A stretch of DNA of 64,000 nt, from positions 1 through 64,000 of the forward strand of contig NZ_FZOT01000020.1 of NCBI RefSeq assembly GCF_900188095.1. The letters are read 5' to 3'. Of this stretch, positions 1-9,030 are shown piece after piece. Each line of letters opens with the position of its first letter. Position 1 is the stretch's first letter. The notes under the pieces are model-generated. The model had not been told where the DNA came from and made no database searches. It saw only the letters and a program-made list of their open reading frames with translations. The DNA is from Noviherbaspirillum humi. Its GTDB lineage: Bacteria; Pseudomonadota; Gammaproteobacteria; Burkholderiales; Burkholderiaceae_D. Position numbers and translations under genes: made by a program.

Positions 1-336
1 CAGGGTCAGGCCGTAGCAGGCGAAGCCGCCGTCGCTGCCGAGCTGGCGGGCAGCGGTGACGACGCCGGCCAGTTCGTGCCAGCTGCCGTCAGCGAGCTTG
101 AGGGCAATGGCGGCGGGCTGGCCGATGAGGTCCTTGAGTTCGAAGAAGGCGTCGGTGGACAGGCAGTGCAGCTCATAGCGGTAGCAGGCGGACAGGGCTT
201 CGGCGGCTTCGAGGCGCTGCGGCAGGAGGAGGTCGTCGGCGAGGCCGCTGGCATCGGCGAAGCGCAGGCGCAGGCTGCGCTGGTCTTGGGAGAAGGTGAG
301 GAGGAAGGCATCGAGCAGCGCGGCGAGGTCGGGCAT
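1..336 (-). CDS. vgrG: Type VI secretion tip protein VgrG (TssI), N-terminal part, runs off the window
   Basis: The reading frame opens at the ATG at 336 and stays open for 112 codons to the window edge. The peptide starts MPDLAALLDAFLLTFSQ and contains LLPQRLEAAEAL, YRYELHCLSTDAFFELKDL and AARQLGSDGGFACYGLTL. This is the usual opening of betaproteobacterial VgrG proteins, the gp27-like base of the trimeric spike that caps the Hcp tube and carries effectors. Only the start of the gp27-like domain is visible, so the needle and any C-terminal effector extension lie outside. No clear ribosome binding site precedes the ATG. The identification rests on family knowledge of this N-terminal pattern and not on a search. 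Confidence 0.85.
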   Translation of the reverse strand, partial: MPDLAALLDAFLLTFSQDQRSLRLRFADASGLADDLLLPQRLEAAEALSACYRYELHCLSTDAFFELKDLIGQPAAIALKLADGSWHELAGVVTAARQLGSDGGFACYGLTL

Positions 337-434
337 GGTTCATCCGGCAGGGTTGCAAAAAATGCAATGCGGGATGATAGCAAGGGGTCAATCGACCAGC
401 GATGAATTTGCCTCCGCGATCCAGTATTGGCAAA

Positions 435-458
435 GAAAAAGGCTCCCGCAGGAGCCTT
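435..458 (-). terminator. Rho-independent terminator after the ZIP transporter gene
   Basis: On the minus strand an 8-bp stem (AAGGCTCC / GGAGCCTT, loop of 4) is followed by a run of T. It lies 25 bases beyond the ZIP gene stop codon. Confidence 0.8.
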
Positions 459-482
459 GAGCCAGGATGCGGACCCCGCCGC

Positions 483-1328
483 TCAGTGGGCATGTCCCCG
501 GCTGGTGAGGAACAGCACCACCGACACGCCGAGCGCGATCAGGATCACCTGCGGGATCGTCTCGCGCACCGTGGCGCGGCGCTGCATCTGCGGCATGAGG
601 TCGCTCACCGCGATGTAGATGAAGCCGGACGAGGCGAACACCAGCACATAGGGAATCAGGCCGCTGGCCTGGCCGAGGGTAAAGTAGCCGAGCAAGCCGC
701 CGACCACCGCCATCAGGCTGCACAGCAGGTTGTAGACATAAGCCCGCACCCGGGTGAAGCCGGCATTGAGGAGTACGATGAAGTCGCCGATCTCCTGCGG
801 GATCTCGTGGGCGATGATGGCCACGCCGGTGATCACGCCGAGGTTGGGGTCGGCGAGGAAGGCGGCGGCGATCAGGATGCCGTCGGTGAAGTTGTGCAAA
901 CCGTCGCCGACCAAGATCATCCAGCCGGCCTTGCCGGCTTCATGGGCGTCATGGCCATGCTCGTGGCCGTGGCCGTCGCCTTCGTAATGATGGGAGTGGC
1001 GCAGGATGGCCATCTTTTCCAGCAGGAAGAAGCCGAGCAGACCGGCCAGCAGCACCGCGAACAGGGTATGCGGATCGGCCTGGGACTCGAAGGCTTCCGG
1101 CAGCGCATGCAGCAGCGAGGTCGACAGCAGGATGCCGACCGACAGGCTGACCATTCTCTCCACCACGCGCGACAGCAGCGAAAACGAAAACACCGCCGCA
1201 GCGGAAATGCTGAGCACACCCGCGAGCGTCGTGGCGAGCAGGATGGATAGCAGCGTGGGATTGATTTTGGGCCTCGAGGGATGTTGCGACAGGGCGCAAA
1301 TTAAAACACAGCTGTTTTCTTTCGGCAA
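483..1328 (-). CDS. ZIP family divalent metal transporter
   Basis: Inner-membrane protein of the ZIP (ZupT/GufA-like) family, importing Zn2+ or related divalent metals into the cytoplasm. It has about seven to eight hydrophobic segments. A histidine-rich cytoplasmic loop (HSHHYEGDGHGHEHGHD) lies between the third and fourth segments. The two metal-site helices are visible as HNFTDG and HEIPQE. Length is 281 aa with the ATG at 1328, but the first 20 or so residues (MPKENSCVLICALSQ...) look unlike a family N-terminus. The true start may be a rarer codon downstream, before INPTLLSILLA. It is a single gene with its own terminator. Metal specificity cannot be read from the sequence. Confidence 0.9.
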   Translation of the reverse strand: MPKENSCVLICALSQHPSRPKINPTLLSILLATTLAGVLSISAAAVFSFSLLSRVVERMVSLSVGILLSTSLLHALPEAFESQADPHTLFAVLLAGLLGFFLLEKMAILRHSHHYEGDGHGHEHGHDAHEAGKAGWMILVGDGLHNFTDGILIAAAFLADPNLGVITGVAIIAHEIPQEIGDFIVLLNAGFTRVRAYVYNLLCSLMAVVGGLLGYFTLGQASGLIPYVLVFASSGFIYIAVSDLMPQMQRRATVRETIPQVILIALGVSVVLFLTSRGHAH

Positions 1329-1396
1329 ACCGCAGCCTGAACCGGCGCAGGCCGGCTCAGGTCAGGCGGTAATGCGAGGCGCGGTTGCGAAGGGGA

Positions 1397-2302
1397 TCAG
1401 GCGCCAGCGGTGGCGGCGCCCGGCAGGCCGTGGCTGCGGAACCACTCCAGGCAGCGCTTCCAGCCGTCGCGGGCATCCGGCTCGCGATAGCTCGGCCGAT
1501 AGTCGGCGTGGAAGGCGTGGCTGGCTTCCGGATAGATCACGAACTCGGACTTGCTGCCGCCCTTGGCCAGCGCGGCCTTCATCTGATCCACGCTTTCGAG
1601 CGAGATTCCGGCGTCCTTGCCGGCGTAGAGGCCGAGGATGGGCGCCTTCAGGTCGGCGGCGATATCCACCGGGTGCCTGGGCTGCAGCTCATTGCGGTCG
1701 CCGGTGAGGCGGCCGTACCAGGCGACGCCGGCCTTGACCTTGGGATTGTGGGCGGCATACAGCCAGGTGATGCGGCCGCCCCAGCAGAAGCCGGTGATGC
1801 CCAGCTTGTCGGTATTGCCGCCGTTGCTGCCGGCCCAGGCGACGCAGGCGTCGAGGTCGGTCATGACCTGGGCATCCGGCACCTTGGAGATCACCTGCTT
1901 CTGGATTTCCGGAATGGAGTCCATCTTGGAGGGATCGCCCTGGCGCAGGAACAGGTCGGGCGCCAGCGCCAGATAGCCCTGCTTGGCGAAGCGGCGGGCG
2001 ACGTCGGCAATGTGCTCATGCACGCCGAAGATCTCGGACACCACCAGGATCACCGGCAGGTCGGACTTGCCAGCCGGCTGGGCGCGGTACACCGGCACTT
2101 CCTGGCCGTTGACATTGATCTTCACTTCGCCGGCGGTGAGGCCGGCGGTGTCGGTCTTGATGACGCTCTGCGCCATCACCGGCATGACGGCAGCGGCGAA
2201 GCCGGTGCCGAGCGCGGTCTTGATGAAGTCGCGCCGGTCCATCTCTCCGGACAGCGAAGTGGGAGCAATCAGGGTATCGATCTCTTTTTCCAGGGTACTC
2301 AT
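1397..2302 (-). CDS. Dienelactone hydrolase family protein, exported
   Basis: Alpha/beta hydrolase of the dienelactone hydrolase family, 301 aa. The catalytic triad is recognisable: the nucleophile Cys in GFCWGG, an Asp in AGKDAG, and the His in SHAFHADYRPSY. The N-terminus carries MDRRDFIKTALGTGFAAAV, a twin-arginine type signal (RRDFIK) after a 20-residue leader. Export folded to the periplasm is therefore likely. Classical members hydrolyse the lactone ring in chlorocatechol degradation, but no chlorocatechol genes are nearby and many exported members have unknown substrates. The start ATG at 2302 has a good ribosome binding site (GGAGGATGC before ATG). Confidence 0.88.
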   Translation of the reverse strand: MSTLEKEIDTLIAPTSLSGEMDRRDFIKTALGTGFAAAVMPVMAQSVIKTDTAGLTAGEVKINVNGQEVPVYRAQPAGKSDLPVILVVSEIFGVHEHIADVARRFAKQGYLALAPDLFLRQGDPSKMDSIPEIQKQVISKVPDAQVMTDLDACVAWAGSNGGNTDKLGITGFCWGGRITWLYAAHNPKVKAGVAWYGRLTGDRNELQPRHPVDIAADLKAPILGLYAGKDAGISLESVDQMKAALAKGGSKSEFVIYPEASHAFHADYRPSYREPDARDGWKRCLEWFRSHGLPGAATAGA

Positions 2303-2364
2303 GCATCCTCCATGGTGGTGTCTCGTTGTAGGCGTTCTCGCGGTTCCGGCGCGACGCCATGTTT

Positions 2365-5112
2365 TCAGTGCGCCTCTTCCCAGTTGCGGCCGACGCCGAC
2401 CTCGGCGATCAGCGGCACCTTGAGCGTGGCGACGCTGCTCATCAGTTCCGGAACCCGCTGCTGAATATACGACAATTCCGCTTCCGGCACTTCCAGCACC
2501 AGTTCGTCGTGCACCTGCATCACCATGCGCGACTGCCGGCCTTCCTGCTCCAGCATGTCCTGCACCGCGATCATCGACAGCTTGATCAGGTCGGCGGCGG
2601 TGCCCTGCATCGGCGCGTTGATCGCCGCCCGCTCGGCGCCCTGACGGCGCGGGCCGTTGGGAGAATTGATCTCCGGCAGCCAGAGCCGGCGGCCGAATAC
2701 GGTTTCCACATAGCCGCAGGCCTTGGCCTGGGCGCGGGTGTTGGCCATGTACTCCGCCACCTTCGTATAGCGGGCGAAATAGCGGTCGATGTACATCTGG
2801 GCGGCGCCGCGCTCGATGCCGAGGTTGCCGGCCAGTCCGAAGGCGCTCATGCCGTAGATCAGGCCGAAGTTGATCATCTTGGCCACACGGCGCTGATCGC
2901 TCAAGACGTCGGCCGGCGCCACGCTGAAAATTTCGGCGGCGGTGGCGCGGTGGATGTCCTCGCCGGCGGCGAAGGCGCGCAGCAGGCTTTCATCCTCCGA
3001 GATATGGGCCATGATGCGCAGCTCGATCTGCGAATAGTCGGCGGAGACGATCATGCTGCCCGGCGGCGCGACGAAGGCTTCGCGGATGCGGCGGCCTTCG
3101 GCGGTGCGCACCGGAATGTTCTGCAGGTTGGGCTCGTTGGAGGACAGGCGGCCGGTCACCGCCACCGCCTGCGCATAGTTGGTATGCACCCGGCCGCTGT
3201 GCGGGTCCACCATCTTCGGCAGCTTGTCGGTATAGGTGGACTTCAGCTTCGATAGCCCGCGATACTCCAGCAGCACCTTGGGCAGCGGATAATTCTCCGC
3301 CAGCTTCTGCAGCACCTCCTCGTCGGTGGACGGGGTGCCGGACGGGGTTTTCTTCACCACCGGCAGCTGCAGCTTGCCGAAGAAGATCTCGGCCAGCTGC
3401 TTGGGCGAGTTCAGGTTGAAGGGCTGGCCGGCGAGGTCGTAGGCCTGCTTCTCCATCTCCAGCATGCGCCGGCCGAGTTCGTTGGACTGGGTGGCCAGGA
3501 GCGCGGTGTCGATCAGCACGCCGTTGCGTTCCATCTTCTGCAGCACCACCGAGGTCGGGATCTCGATCTTCTCGTAGATGTAGCGCAGGCCGTCGTTCTC
3601 CGCCACGTGCGGCCACATCGCCTGGTGCAGCTGCAGGGTGACGTCGGCATCCTCGGCGGCGTACTCGGTGGCGCGCTCCAGCGTCACCTGGTCGAAGCCG
3701 ATCTGCGAGGCGCCCTTGCCGCACACCTCTTCATAGGTGACGGTCTTGCGGTTCAGGTGGCGCAGCGCCAGGCTGTCCATGTCGTGGGAGCGGTGCGATT
3801 CGAACACGTAGGATTCCAGCAGCGTGTCATGCACGATGCCGCGCAGCTGGATGCCATGGTTGGCGAAGATGTGGGCGTCGTATTTCAGGTGCTGGCCGAG
3901 CTTGGGCTTGGCCGCATCCTCCAGCCAGGGCTTGAGCTTTTCCAGCACGAAGTCGATGCCAAGCTGGTCCGGCGCATCCTGGTAGCGGTGCGCCACCGGG
4001 ATGTAGGCGGCGATGCCGGGCTTGCAGCACAGCGAGATGCCGACCAGGCGCGCCTTCATCGCGTCGAGCGAGGTGGTCTCGGTATCGACCGCGGTCAGTT
4101 CGGCGGCCTCGATCGCATCCAGCCAGCGCTGCAGCTGAGCCTCGGTCAGCACCGTTTCGTACTCCGCCACCGGCGCCGGTCCGGAAGGGGCGGTCACGCT
4201 CGGCCCCACTTCGCCTCGGTGCACCTGACTTTCGGCGCGCACGCCGCCGGATTCGCCGGTGAATTCGCGCAGCATGGTCTTGAAGCCGAAGCGGCGCAGG
4301 AATTCGGCCAGCGCTTCCTGGTCGACCGGCTTCGCCACCAGCGATTCCGGGATCGACGCCATGTGCTCCACCAGGTCGCAGTCGGTCTTCACCGTCAGCA
4401 GCACCCGCGCCTGCGGCAGCCAATCGAGCGCCTTGCGCAGGTTGTTGCCGACCGCGCCGCCGATCTCGTCGACGCGGGCGATGATGTCGTCCAGGGTGCC
4501 GAACTGGGTCAGCCACTTCACCGCCGTCTTCGGCCCCACCTTCTCCACCCCTGGCACGTTGTCCACCGTGTCGCCCACCAGCGTGAGGTAATCGACGATG
4601 CGCTCCGGCGGCACGCCGAACTTGGCGATCACGCCATCGCGGTCGAACTTCTCGTTGCTCATGGTGTTGATCAGCATGACGTCGTCGTTCACCAGCTGCG
4701 CCAGGTCCTTGTCGCCGGTGGAGATGACCGTCTTCAATCCATGCCTGGGCGCCATCGCCGCCAGGGTGCCGATCACGTCGTCCGCTTCCACGCCTTCCAC
4801 CATGAGGATCGGCCAGCCGAGCAGGCGCACCGCCTCGTGGATGGGCTCGATCTGCTTCGACAGGTCTTCCGGCATGGAGGAGCGCTGCGCCTTGTACTCG
4901 GGATAGAGATGGTCGCGGAAGGTCTTGCCCTTGGCATCGAACACGCAGGCGATGTAGGCGGCGTCGTAGTCGTTGCGCAGGCGGCGCAGCATGTTGATCA
5001 TGCCGTGGATGGCGCCGGTGGGAAAACCTTCCGAATTGCGCAAATCCGGCAAGGCGTGGAACGCCCGGTAGAGATAGCTTGAGCCGTCGACCAGCAACAG
5101 GGTTTTGTCCAT
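2365..5112 (-). CDS. polA: DNA polymerase I
   Basis: Full-length family A DNA polymerase, 915 aa, for Okazaki fragment processing and repair synthesis. Residues 1-290 form the 5'-3' exonuclease (LLLVDGSSYLYRAFHA, EADDVIGTLA, STGDKDLAQL). The 3'-5' proofreading domain is intact, with the metal-binding pair in AVDTETTSLD (Asp343, Glu345). The polymerase domain carries motif A (SADYSQIELR), the O helix (RRVAKMINFGLIYGMS) and motif C (QVHDELVLEVP). So all three activities appear to be retained. It is transcribed alone; a 5113-5324 gap separates it from the divergent DUF2782 gene. Confidence 0.98.
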   Translation of the reverse strand: MDKTLLLVDGSSYLYRAFHALPDLRNSEGFPTGAIHGMINMLRRLRNDYDAAYIACVFDAKGKTFRDHLYPEYKAQRSSMPEDLSKQIEPIHEAVRLLGWPILMVEGVEADDVIGTLAAMAPRHGLKTVISTGDKDLAQLVNDDVMLINTMSNEKFDRDGVIAKFGVPPERIVDYLTLVGDTVDNVPGVEKVGPKTAVKWLTQFGTLDDIIARVDEIGGAVGNNLRKALDWLPQARVLLTVKTDCDLVEHMASIPESLVAKPVDQEALAEFLRRFGFKTMLREFTGESGGVRAESQVHRGEVGPSVTAPSGPAPVAEYETVLTEAQLQRWLDAIEAAELTAVDTETTSLDAMKARLVGISLCCKPGIAAYIPVAHRYQDAPDQLGIDFVLEKLKPWLEDAAKPKLGQHLKYDAHIFANHGIQLRGIVHDTLLESYVFESHRSHDMDSLALRHLNRKTVTYEEVCGKGASQIGFDQVTLERATEYAAEDADVTLQLHQAMWPHVAENDGLRYIYEKIEIPTSVVLQKMERNGVLIDTALLATQSNELGRRMLEMEKQAYDLAGQPFNLNSPKQLAEIFFGKLQLPVVKKTPSGTPSTDEEVLQKLAENYPLPKVLLEYRGLSKLKSTYTDKLPKMVDPHSGRVHTNYAQAVAVTGRLSSNEPNLQNIPVRTAEGRRIREAFVAPPGSMIVSADYSQIELRIMAHISEDESLLRAFAAGEDIHRATAAEIFSVAPADVLSDQRRVAKMINFGLIYGMSAFGLAGNLGIERGAAQMYIDRYFARYTKVAEYMANTRAQAKACGYVETVFGRRLWLPEINSPNGPRRQGAERAAINAPMQGTAADLIKLSMIAVQDMLEQEGRQSRMVMQVHDELVLEVPEAELSYIQQRVPELMSSVATLKVPLIAEVGVGRNWEEAH

Positions 5113-5265
5113 AAGGAATCGAGAATGTGACTGCGGATGGTGGGATGGTGATGATGCGAAGTTAGCACCGGATTATCGCAGGTTTATCGCCGGCACCGGA
5201 CCGCCGCCCGGCCCTCGATTCGCCCTGGCAATGCAGGTTTTTTCGGTGATGGGGATGCCTTTTGC

Positions 5266-5271
5266 TAAAAT
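5266..5271 (+). promoter_or_regulatory. Candidate -10 element for the DUF2782-thrB genes
   Basis: TAAAAT lies 54 bases before the start codon of the DUF2782 gene, in the divergent gap with polA. No convincing -35 hexamer precedes it. Confidence 0.3.
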
Positions 5272-5324
5272 GAACGCAAAGAACAAGCATCCAATCCGCT
5301 TCACCACGACCCGACCACTCCATC

Positions 5325-5810
5325 ATGGCTTCCCTCTCCACCCGGCATCTGATTGCCGCAGGCGCCCTTCTTTTCGTTTTTTCCCCGGTCCTGCATGCGC
5401 AGCAGCCGGCCCGGGCGGAAGCCCCGCCGCCGCCGAAGCTGGAGCCGCTGGAGGAAGGCGAGCCGCCCGGCGTCACCATCCGCAAGCCCGAAGACCAGCA
5501 GCAGCGCATCGAGGAAAAGCGCGGCCCTGGCGGCAAGGTGGACGAGATCCGCGTCAATGCCGGCGGCAGCAATTACGTACTGAAGCCGAATGAGCAGGCC
5601 GGCACCAGCGTGCCCGGCGATGGCCAGAGCAGCGGCAATCGTGCCGCCCAGTGGGAAGTGAAGACCTTCGACCTCAGCCGCCAGCAGGACAAGGACCAGG
5701 CCGGCGCCGACCAGGGCAATGCCCAGCCGCAGCCGCCTGCGGCCGGCCAGCAGGGCCAGGCTCAGAAGCCGGCCCAGCCGGCCCAACCCGGGCAGCCCGC
5801 CAAGAAATGA
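5325..5810 (+). CDS. DUF2782 domain-containing exported protein
   Basis: 161-aa protein with a signal peptide (hydrophobic LIAAGALLFVFSPVLHAQ, cleavage likely after HAQ). A short conserved block follows (PPGVTIRKPE...EEKRGPGGKVDEIRVNAGGSNYVLKP), matching the DUF2782 family. The C-terminus is a low-complexity tail rich in Gln, Pro and Ala (QPAQPGQPAKK). Function is unknown; the protein is expected in the periplasm. In betaproteobacteria a DUF2782 gene commonly sits between polA and the homoserine kinase gene, as here, which supports the call. The gap to thrB is 54 bases. Confidence 0.8.
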   Translation: MASLSTRHLIAAGALLFVFSPVLHAQQPARAEAPPPPKLEPLEEGEPPGVTIRKPEDQQQRIEEKRGPGGKVDEIRVNAGGSNYVLKPNEQAGTSVPGDGQSSGNRAAQWEVKTFDLSRQQDKDQAGADQGNAQPQPPAAGQQGQAQKPAQPAQPGQPAKK

Positions 5811-5864
5811 TCTTCGGGCCGCGACAGGCGGCCCCGCCGACCAACCTCAACTTTTGCTTCGCTC

Positions 5865-6821
5865 ATGGCAGTATTCACCCCGGTCAGCCTGGATGACCTC
5901 GAGACCTGGATCACGCAGTTCCCGCTTGGCAAGGCGATCGCCGTGCGCGGCATTTCCTCCGGCATCGAAAACAGCAATTTCTTCCTGACCACCGAGCGCG
6001 GCGAATATGTGCTGACGCTGTTCGAAAAACTGAGCTTCGAACAGCTGCCTTTCTATCTCAACCTGATGCGGCACCTGGCCGAGCGCGGCGTGCTGGTGCC
6101 GGCGCCGGTGGCGAACGGCCGGGGCGAAATTTTGCACAGCCTGCACGGCAAGCCGGCCAGCATCGTCACCAGGCTGCAGGGCAGTTCTCAGATGAACCCG
6201 CAGCCGGTGCATTGCGCCGCCGTCGGTGCGATGCTGGCCCGCATGCACCTGGCGGCGGAGGATTTCCCGATGCAGCAGCCCAACCTGCGCGGCCTGGCCT
6301 GGTGGCACGAAACGGTGCCGGTGGTGCTGCCCTACATACCGGACGAGGCCAAGGCGCTGCTGCGCGCCGAAATCCATACGCAGGAAGCCTTTGCCGCGTC
6401 CCATGTGTACCATCAGCTGCCGCGCGGCCCCATCCATGCCGACCTGTTCCGCAACAACGTCATGTTCGACGGCGAACGCCTGACCGGCTTCTTCGATTTC
6501 TACTTCGCCGGCTGCGACACCTGGCTGTTCGATGTGGCGGTGACGGTGAACGACTGGTGCATCGATCTCGACAGCGGCAGGCTCGATCCAGCGCGGCTGC
6601 GGGCGATGCTGGCCAGCTATCATGCGGTGCGTCCCTTCACCGAGGCGGAGAAGGCAGGCTGGCGCACCATGCTGCAGGCGGCGGCGCTGCGCTTCTGGCT
6701 CTCGCGGCTGTACGACTTCTACCTGCCGCGCGAAGCCGAGATGCTGACGCCGCACGACCCCACCCATTTCGAGCGCATCCTGCGCGAACGTATCAACCAT
6801 CCTGCACCCGCATTGTTCTGA
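5865..6821 (+). CDS. thrB: Homoserine kinase (type 2, aminoglycoside phosphotransferase fold)
   Basis: Phosphorylates homoserine with ATP, the step before threonine synthase. At 318 aa it belongs to the ThrB2 type found in pseudomonads and betaproteobacteria, not the GHMP-kinase type of enterobacteria. The opening [20 protein letters not shown] and the nucleotide-binding stretch [23 protein letters not shown] are characteristic. The catalytic Brenner loop is seen as [11 protein letters not shown], with the metal-binding Asp in GFFDFYFAG. It is followed 15 bases later by a membrane protein gene in the same direction and probably shares its transcript. Confidence 0.96.
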   Translation: MAVFTPVSLDDLETWITQFPLGKAIAVRGISSGIENSNFFLTTERGEYVLTLFEKLSFEQLPFYLNLMRHLAERGVLVPAPVANGRGEILHSLHGKPASIVTRLQGSSQMNPQPVHCAAVGAMLARMHLAAEDFPMQQPNLRGLAWWHETVPVVLPYIPDEAKALLRAEIHTQEAFAASHVYHQLPRGPIHADLFRNNVMFDGERLTGFFDFYFAGCDTWLFDVAVTVNDWCIDLDSGRLDPARLRAMLASYHAVRPFTEAEKAGWRTMLQAAALRFWLSRLYDFYLPREAEMLTPHDPTHFERILRERINHPAPALF

Positions 6822-6836
6822 CACGATTCTGACGAC

Positions 6837-7601
6837 ATGGAAAAACTGCCTGGAAACGCCGGTTGGCAATGGATCAAGGGAGGCTTCGCCCTGTTTCGCA
6901 AGCAGCCGACCGAGATGTCGACCCTGTTCCTGAGCTACGTTTTTCTGATGCTGGCGATGGGCATCGTGCCGCTGTTCGGGCAGATCCTGCCGATGGTGCT
7001 GGTGCCGGTGTTTTCCATCAGCTTCCTGCAAGCCTGCGCCAACATCGAGCGCGGCAAGAAGGTCTATCCCAACCTGCTGCTGGCCGGCTTCCGCTCGCCC
7101 GCCTTCATGCGCCTGGTGCGGCTCGGCCTGCTTTACCTGCTGGCTGCGGTGCTGGCCATTGCCGCGTCCGCCATGATCGACGGCGGCGTGTTCTGGAACA
7201 TCATCACCGGCCAGTCGGCGCTGGACGCCTCGACGGTGCGCGGTTCCCACATGTCGCTGGCGATGATCTTCGCCGCCGTGGTCTATACGCCGGCGGCCAT
7301 GGCCTTCTGGTATGCGGCGCCGCTGGTCGCTTGGCAGAACATGGGGCTGGGCAAGGCGATGTTCTTCAGCTTCTTCGCCGTCAAGCGCGCCGGACGCGCC
7401 TTCTTCATCTACGGCCTCGCCTGGCTGGCGATCAGCATCTTCCTGCCGGCCGTGGTCAGCGGCATCCTGGGCCTGATCTTCGGCCGCACCGCCATCATCA
7501 TGCTGGTGCTGCTGCCGCTGTCGCTGGTGATGACCATCATCATGTATTGCTCCTTTTATCCCAACTACACCGACATCTTCGGCAAGCCGCAGACGCCTTG
7601 A
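6837..7601 (+). CDS. BPSS1780 family integral membrane protein
   Basis: 254-aa membrane protein with about six hydrophobic segments and a short N-terminal block (NAGWQWIKGGFALFRKQP) typical of the BPSS1780 family, found mostly in betaproteobacteria. No catalytic motif is visible and the function is unknown. It lies 15 bases downstream of thrB. This neighbourhood is common in Burkholderiales but may reflect only cotranscription. Confidence 0.8.
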   Translation: MEKLPGNAGWQWIKGGFALFRKQPTEMSTLFLSYVFLMLAMGIVPLFGQILPMVLVPVFSISFLQACANIERGKKVYPNLLLAGFRSPAFMRLVRLGLLYLLAAVLAIAASAMIDGGVFWNIITGQSALDASTVRGSHMSLAMIFAAVVYTPAAMAFWYAAPLVAWQNMGLGKAMFFSFFAVKRAGRAFFIYGLAWLAISIFLPAVVSGILGLIFGRTAIIMLVLLPLSLVMTIIMYCSFYPNYTDIFGKPQTP

Positions 7602-7684
7602 CCGGATGACGCAGTGCGATGTTGATGCAAATCAACCCGAGCTGCGAAGTAACCGCTAAGTTTCCAGCAGGAATTATTTCTCGA

Positions 7685-7690
7685 TATACT
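7685..7690 (+). promoter_or_regulatory. Candidate -10 element for the HD-GYP gene
   Basis: TATACT lies 45 bases before the start codon, with a weak -35 match (TTTCCA) 18 bases upstream. Confidence 0.35.
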
Positions 7691-7734
7691 TCCAGTATTC
7701 GCCTTTCCTGCAGCTACTATCCATCGGTTACAGC

Positions 7735-8952
7735 ATGATCAAGAAGATTTCATCCGGCCAGCTCAAGCTGGGCATGTACATTCATGACTTGTGCTGCCAC
7801 TGGATGGAACACCCCTTTGCCCGCAACCGCTTCCTGATCACGTCGGAGCGGGAAGTGGAAAAAATCCTGCAGGCCGGCATCCGCGAGCTCTATATCGATA
7901 CCGGCAAGGGCCTGGACGCGCCGGACGCACCGACGGCCCAGGAAGTCAGGGAAAAAATCGAAAGCCAGATGGTCGACCTGGCAGCGCGCCAAGCCACGCC
8001 GATCCGCATTTCGCTCGCCGAGGAGATGGACCGGGCGCGGCGGGTGCGGCAGCAGGCGCATCAGGTGGTGCGCAGCGTCATGCACGATGCCAGGCTGGGC
8101 AAGGCGGTCGAGCTCGACCGGGTGGAGCCGGTGGTGGAGGAAATTACCACCTCCATCCTGCGCAATCCCGGCGCCCTCGCCGCCCTGCTGCACATCAAGA
8201 CCAAGGATGACTACACCTTCCTGCATTCGGTCAGCGTCTGCACCCTGATGGTGGCATTCTGCCGCTCGGCGGGACTCGATGCGGCCACCACCCGTCAGGC
8301 GGGGCTGGGTGGCCTGCTGCACGACATCGGCAAATCCCTGGTGCCGGACGCGGTGCTGAACAAGCCGGGCCGGCTGACCGACGAAGAGTTCGCCCTGATC
8401 CAGCGCCATCCGCAGGACGGGCACGAGATCCTGAGCCGCACGCCTGGCATCGGCGCCATCCCGCTGGACATCACCCTGCACCACCATGAGCGTGTCGACG
8501 GCAGCGGCTACCCGGGAAAGCATGCCGGCGACGCCATCAGCCAGCTGGCGCGCATGGCGGCCATCATCGACGTCTACGACGCCCTCACCTCGGAGCGCTG
8601 CTACCACAAGGCGATTTCGGCGGCGGAAGCGCTGCGCAAGCTGCATGAATGGAGCCGCTTCCATTTCGATCCGCAGCTGGTGCAAGCCTTCACCCGCACC
8701 GTCGGCATCTACCCGGTGGGCACGCTGGTGCTGATGGAGTCGGGCCGGCTCGGCGTGGTCACCGGCCAGCATGCGAGCAATCTGCTGACGCCGACGGTGA
8801 AGGTTTTCTTCAGCACCCGTTCCAACACCTACATTCCGCCGCAGGAAGTCGACCTGGCGCGCCCGCTGGGCAGCGGCGGCGCCGACCGCATCATGAGCCA
8901 TGAATCGGCCGCCAAGTGGCGAGTCGATCCGATGCGCTTTCTCGCCGCCTGA
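7735..8952 (+). CDS. HD-GYP domain protein, probable cyclic-di-GMP phosphodiesterase
   Basis: 405-aa cytoplasmic protein. The N-terminal ~120 residues fit the DUF3391 region often attached to HD-GYP domains (IKKISSGQLKLGMYIHDLC at the start). The HD-GYP domain follows, with the metal-binding HDIGK at residues 196-200 and the signature HHHERVDGSGYP ending at residue 260. These residues are those needed for hydrolysing c-di-GMP to GMP, so activity is plausible. No sensory, receiver or membrane domain is attached. Such proteins affect motility, biofilm and virulence, but there is no c-di-GMP synthase nearby to point to a pathway. Confidence 0.93.
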   Translation: MIKKISSGQLKLGMYIHDLCCHWMEHPFARNRFLITSEREVEKILQAGIRELYIDTGKGLDAPDAPTAQEVREKIESQMVDLAARQATPIRISLAEEMDRARRVRQQAHQVVRSVMHDARLGKAVELDRVEPVVEEITTSILRNPGALAALLHIKTKDDYTFLHSVSVCTLMVAFCRSAGLDAATTRQAGLGGLLHDIGKSLVPDAVLNKPGRLTDEEFALIQRHPQDGHEILSRTPGIGAIPLDITLHHHERVDGSGYPGKHAGDAISQLARMAAIIDVYDALTSERCYHKAISAAEALRKLHEWSRFHFDPQLVQAFTRTVGIYPVGTLVLMESGRLGVVTGQHASNLLTPTVKVFFSTRSNTYIPPQEVDLARPLGSGGADRIMSHESAAKWRVDPMRFLAA

Positions 8953-8985
8953 GCGGCAATCCCGGCAACCCAAAATACAAAAAAC

Positions 8986-9008
8986 AAGAGCGGCCAGGGG
9001 CCGCTCTT
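8986..9008 (-). terminator. Terminator hairpin between the convergent HD-GYP and helicase genes
   Basis: A perfect 10-bp stem (AAGAGCGGCC / GGCCGCTCTT, loop of 3). On the minus strand it is followed by TGTTTTTT, so it mainly serves the helicase gene, 23 bases after its stop. It may also stop HD-GYP transcripts. Confidence 0.8.
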
Positions 9009-9030
9009 CCAGGCATGGGCTGCGCCCTGC

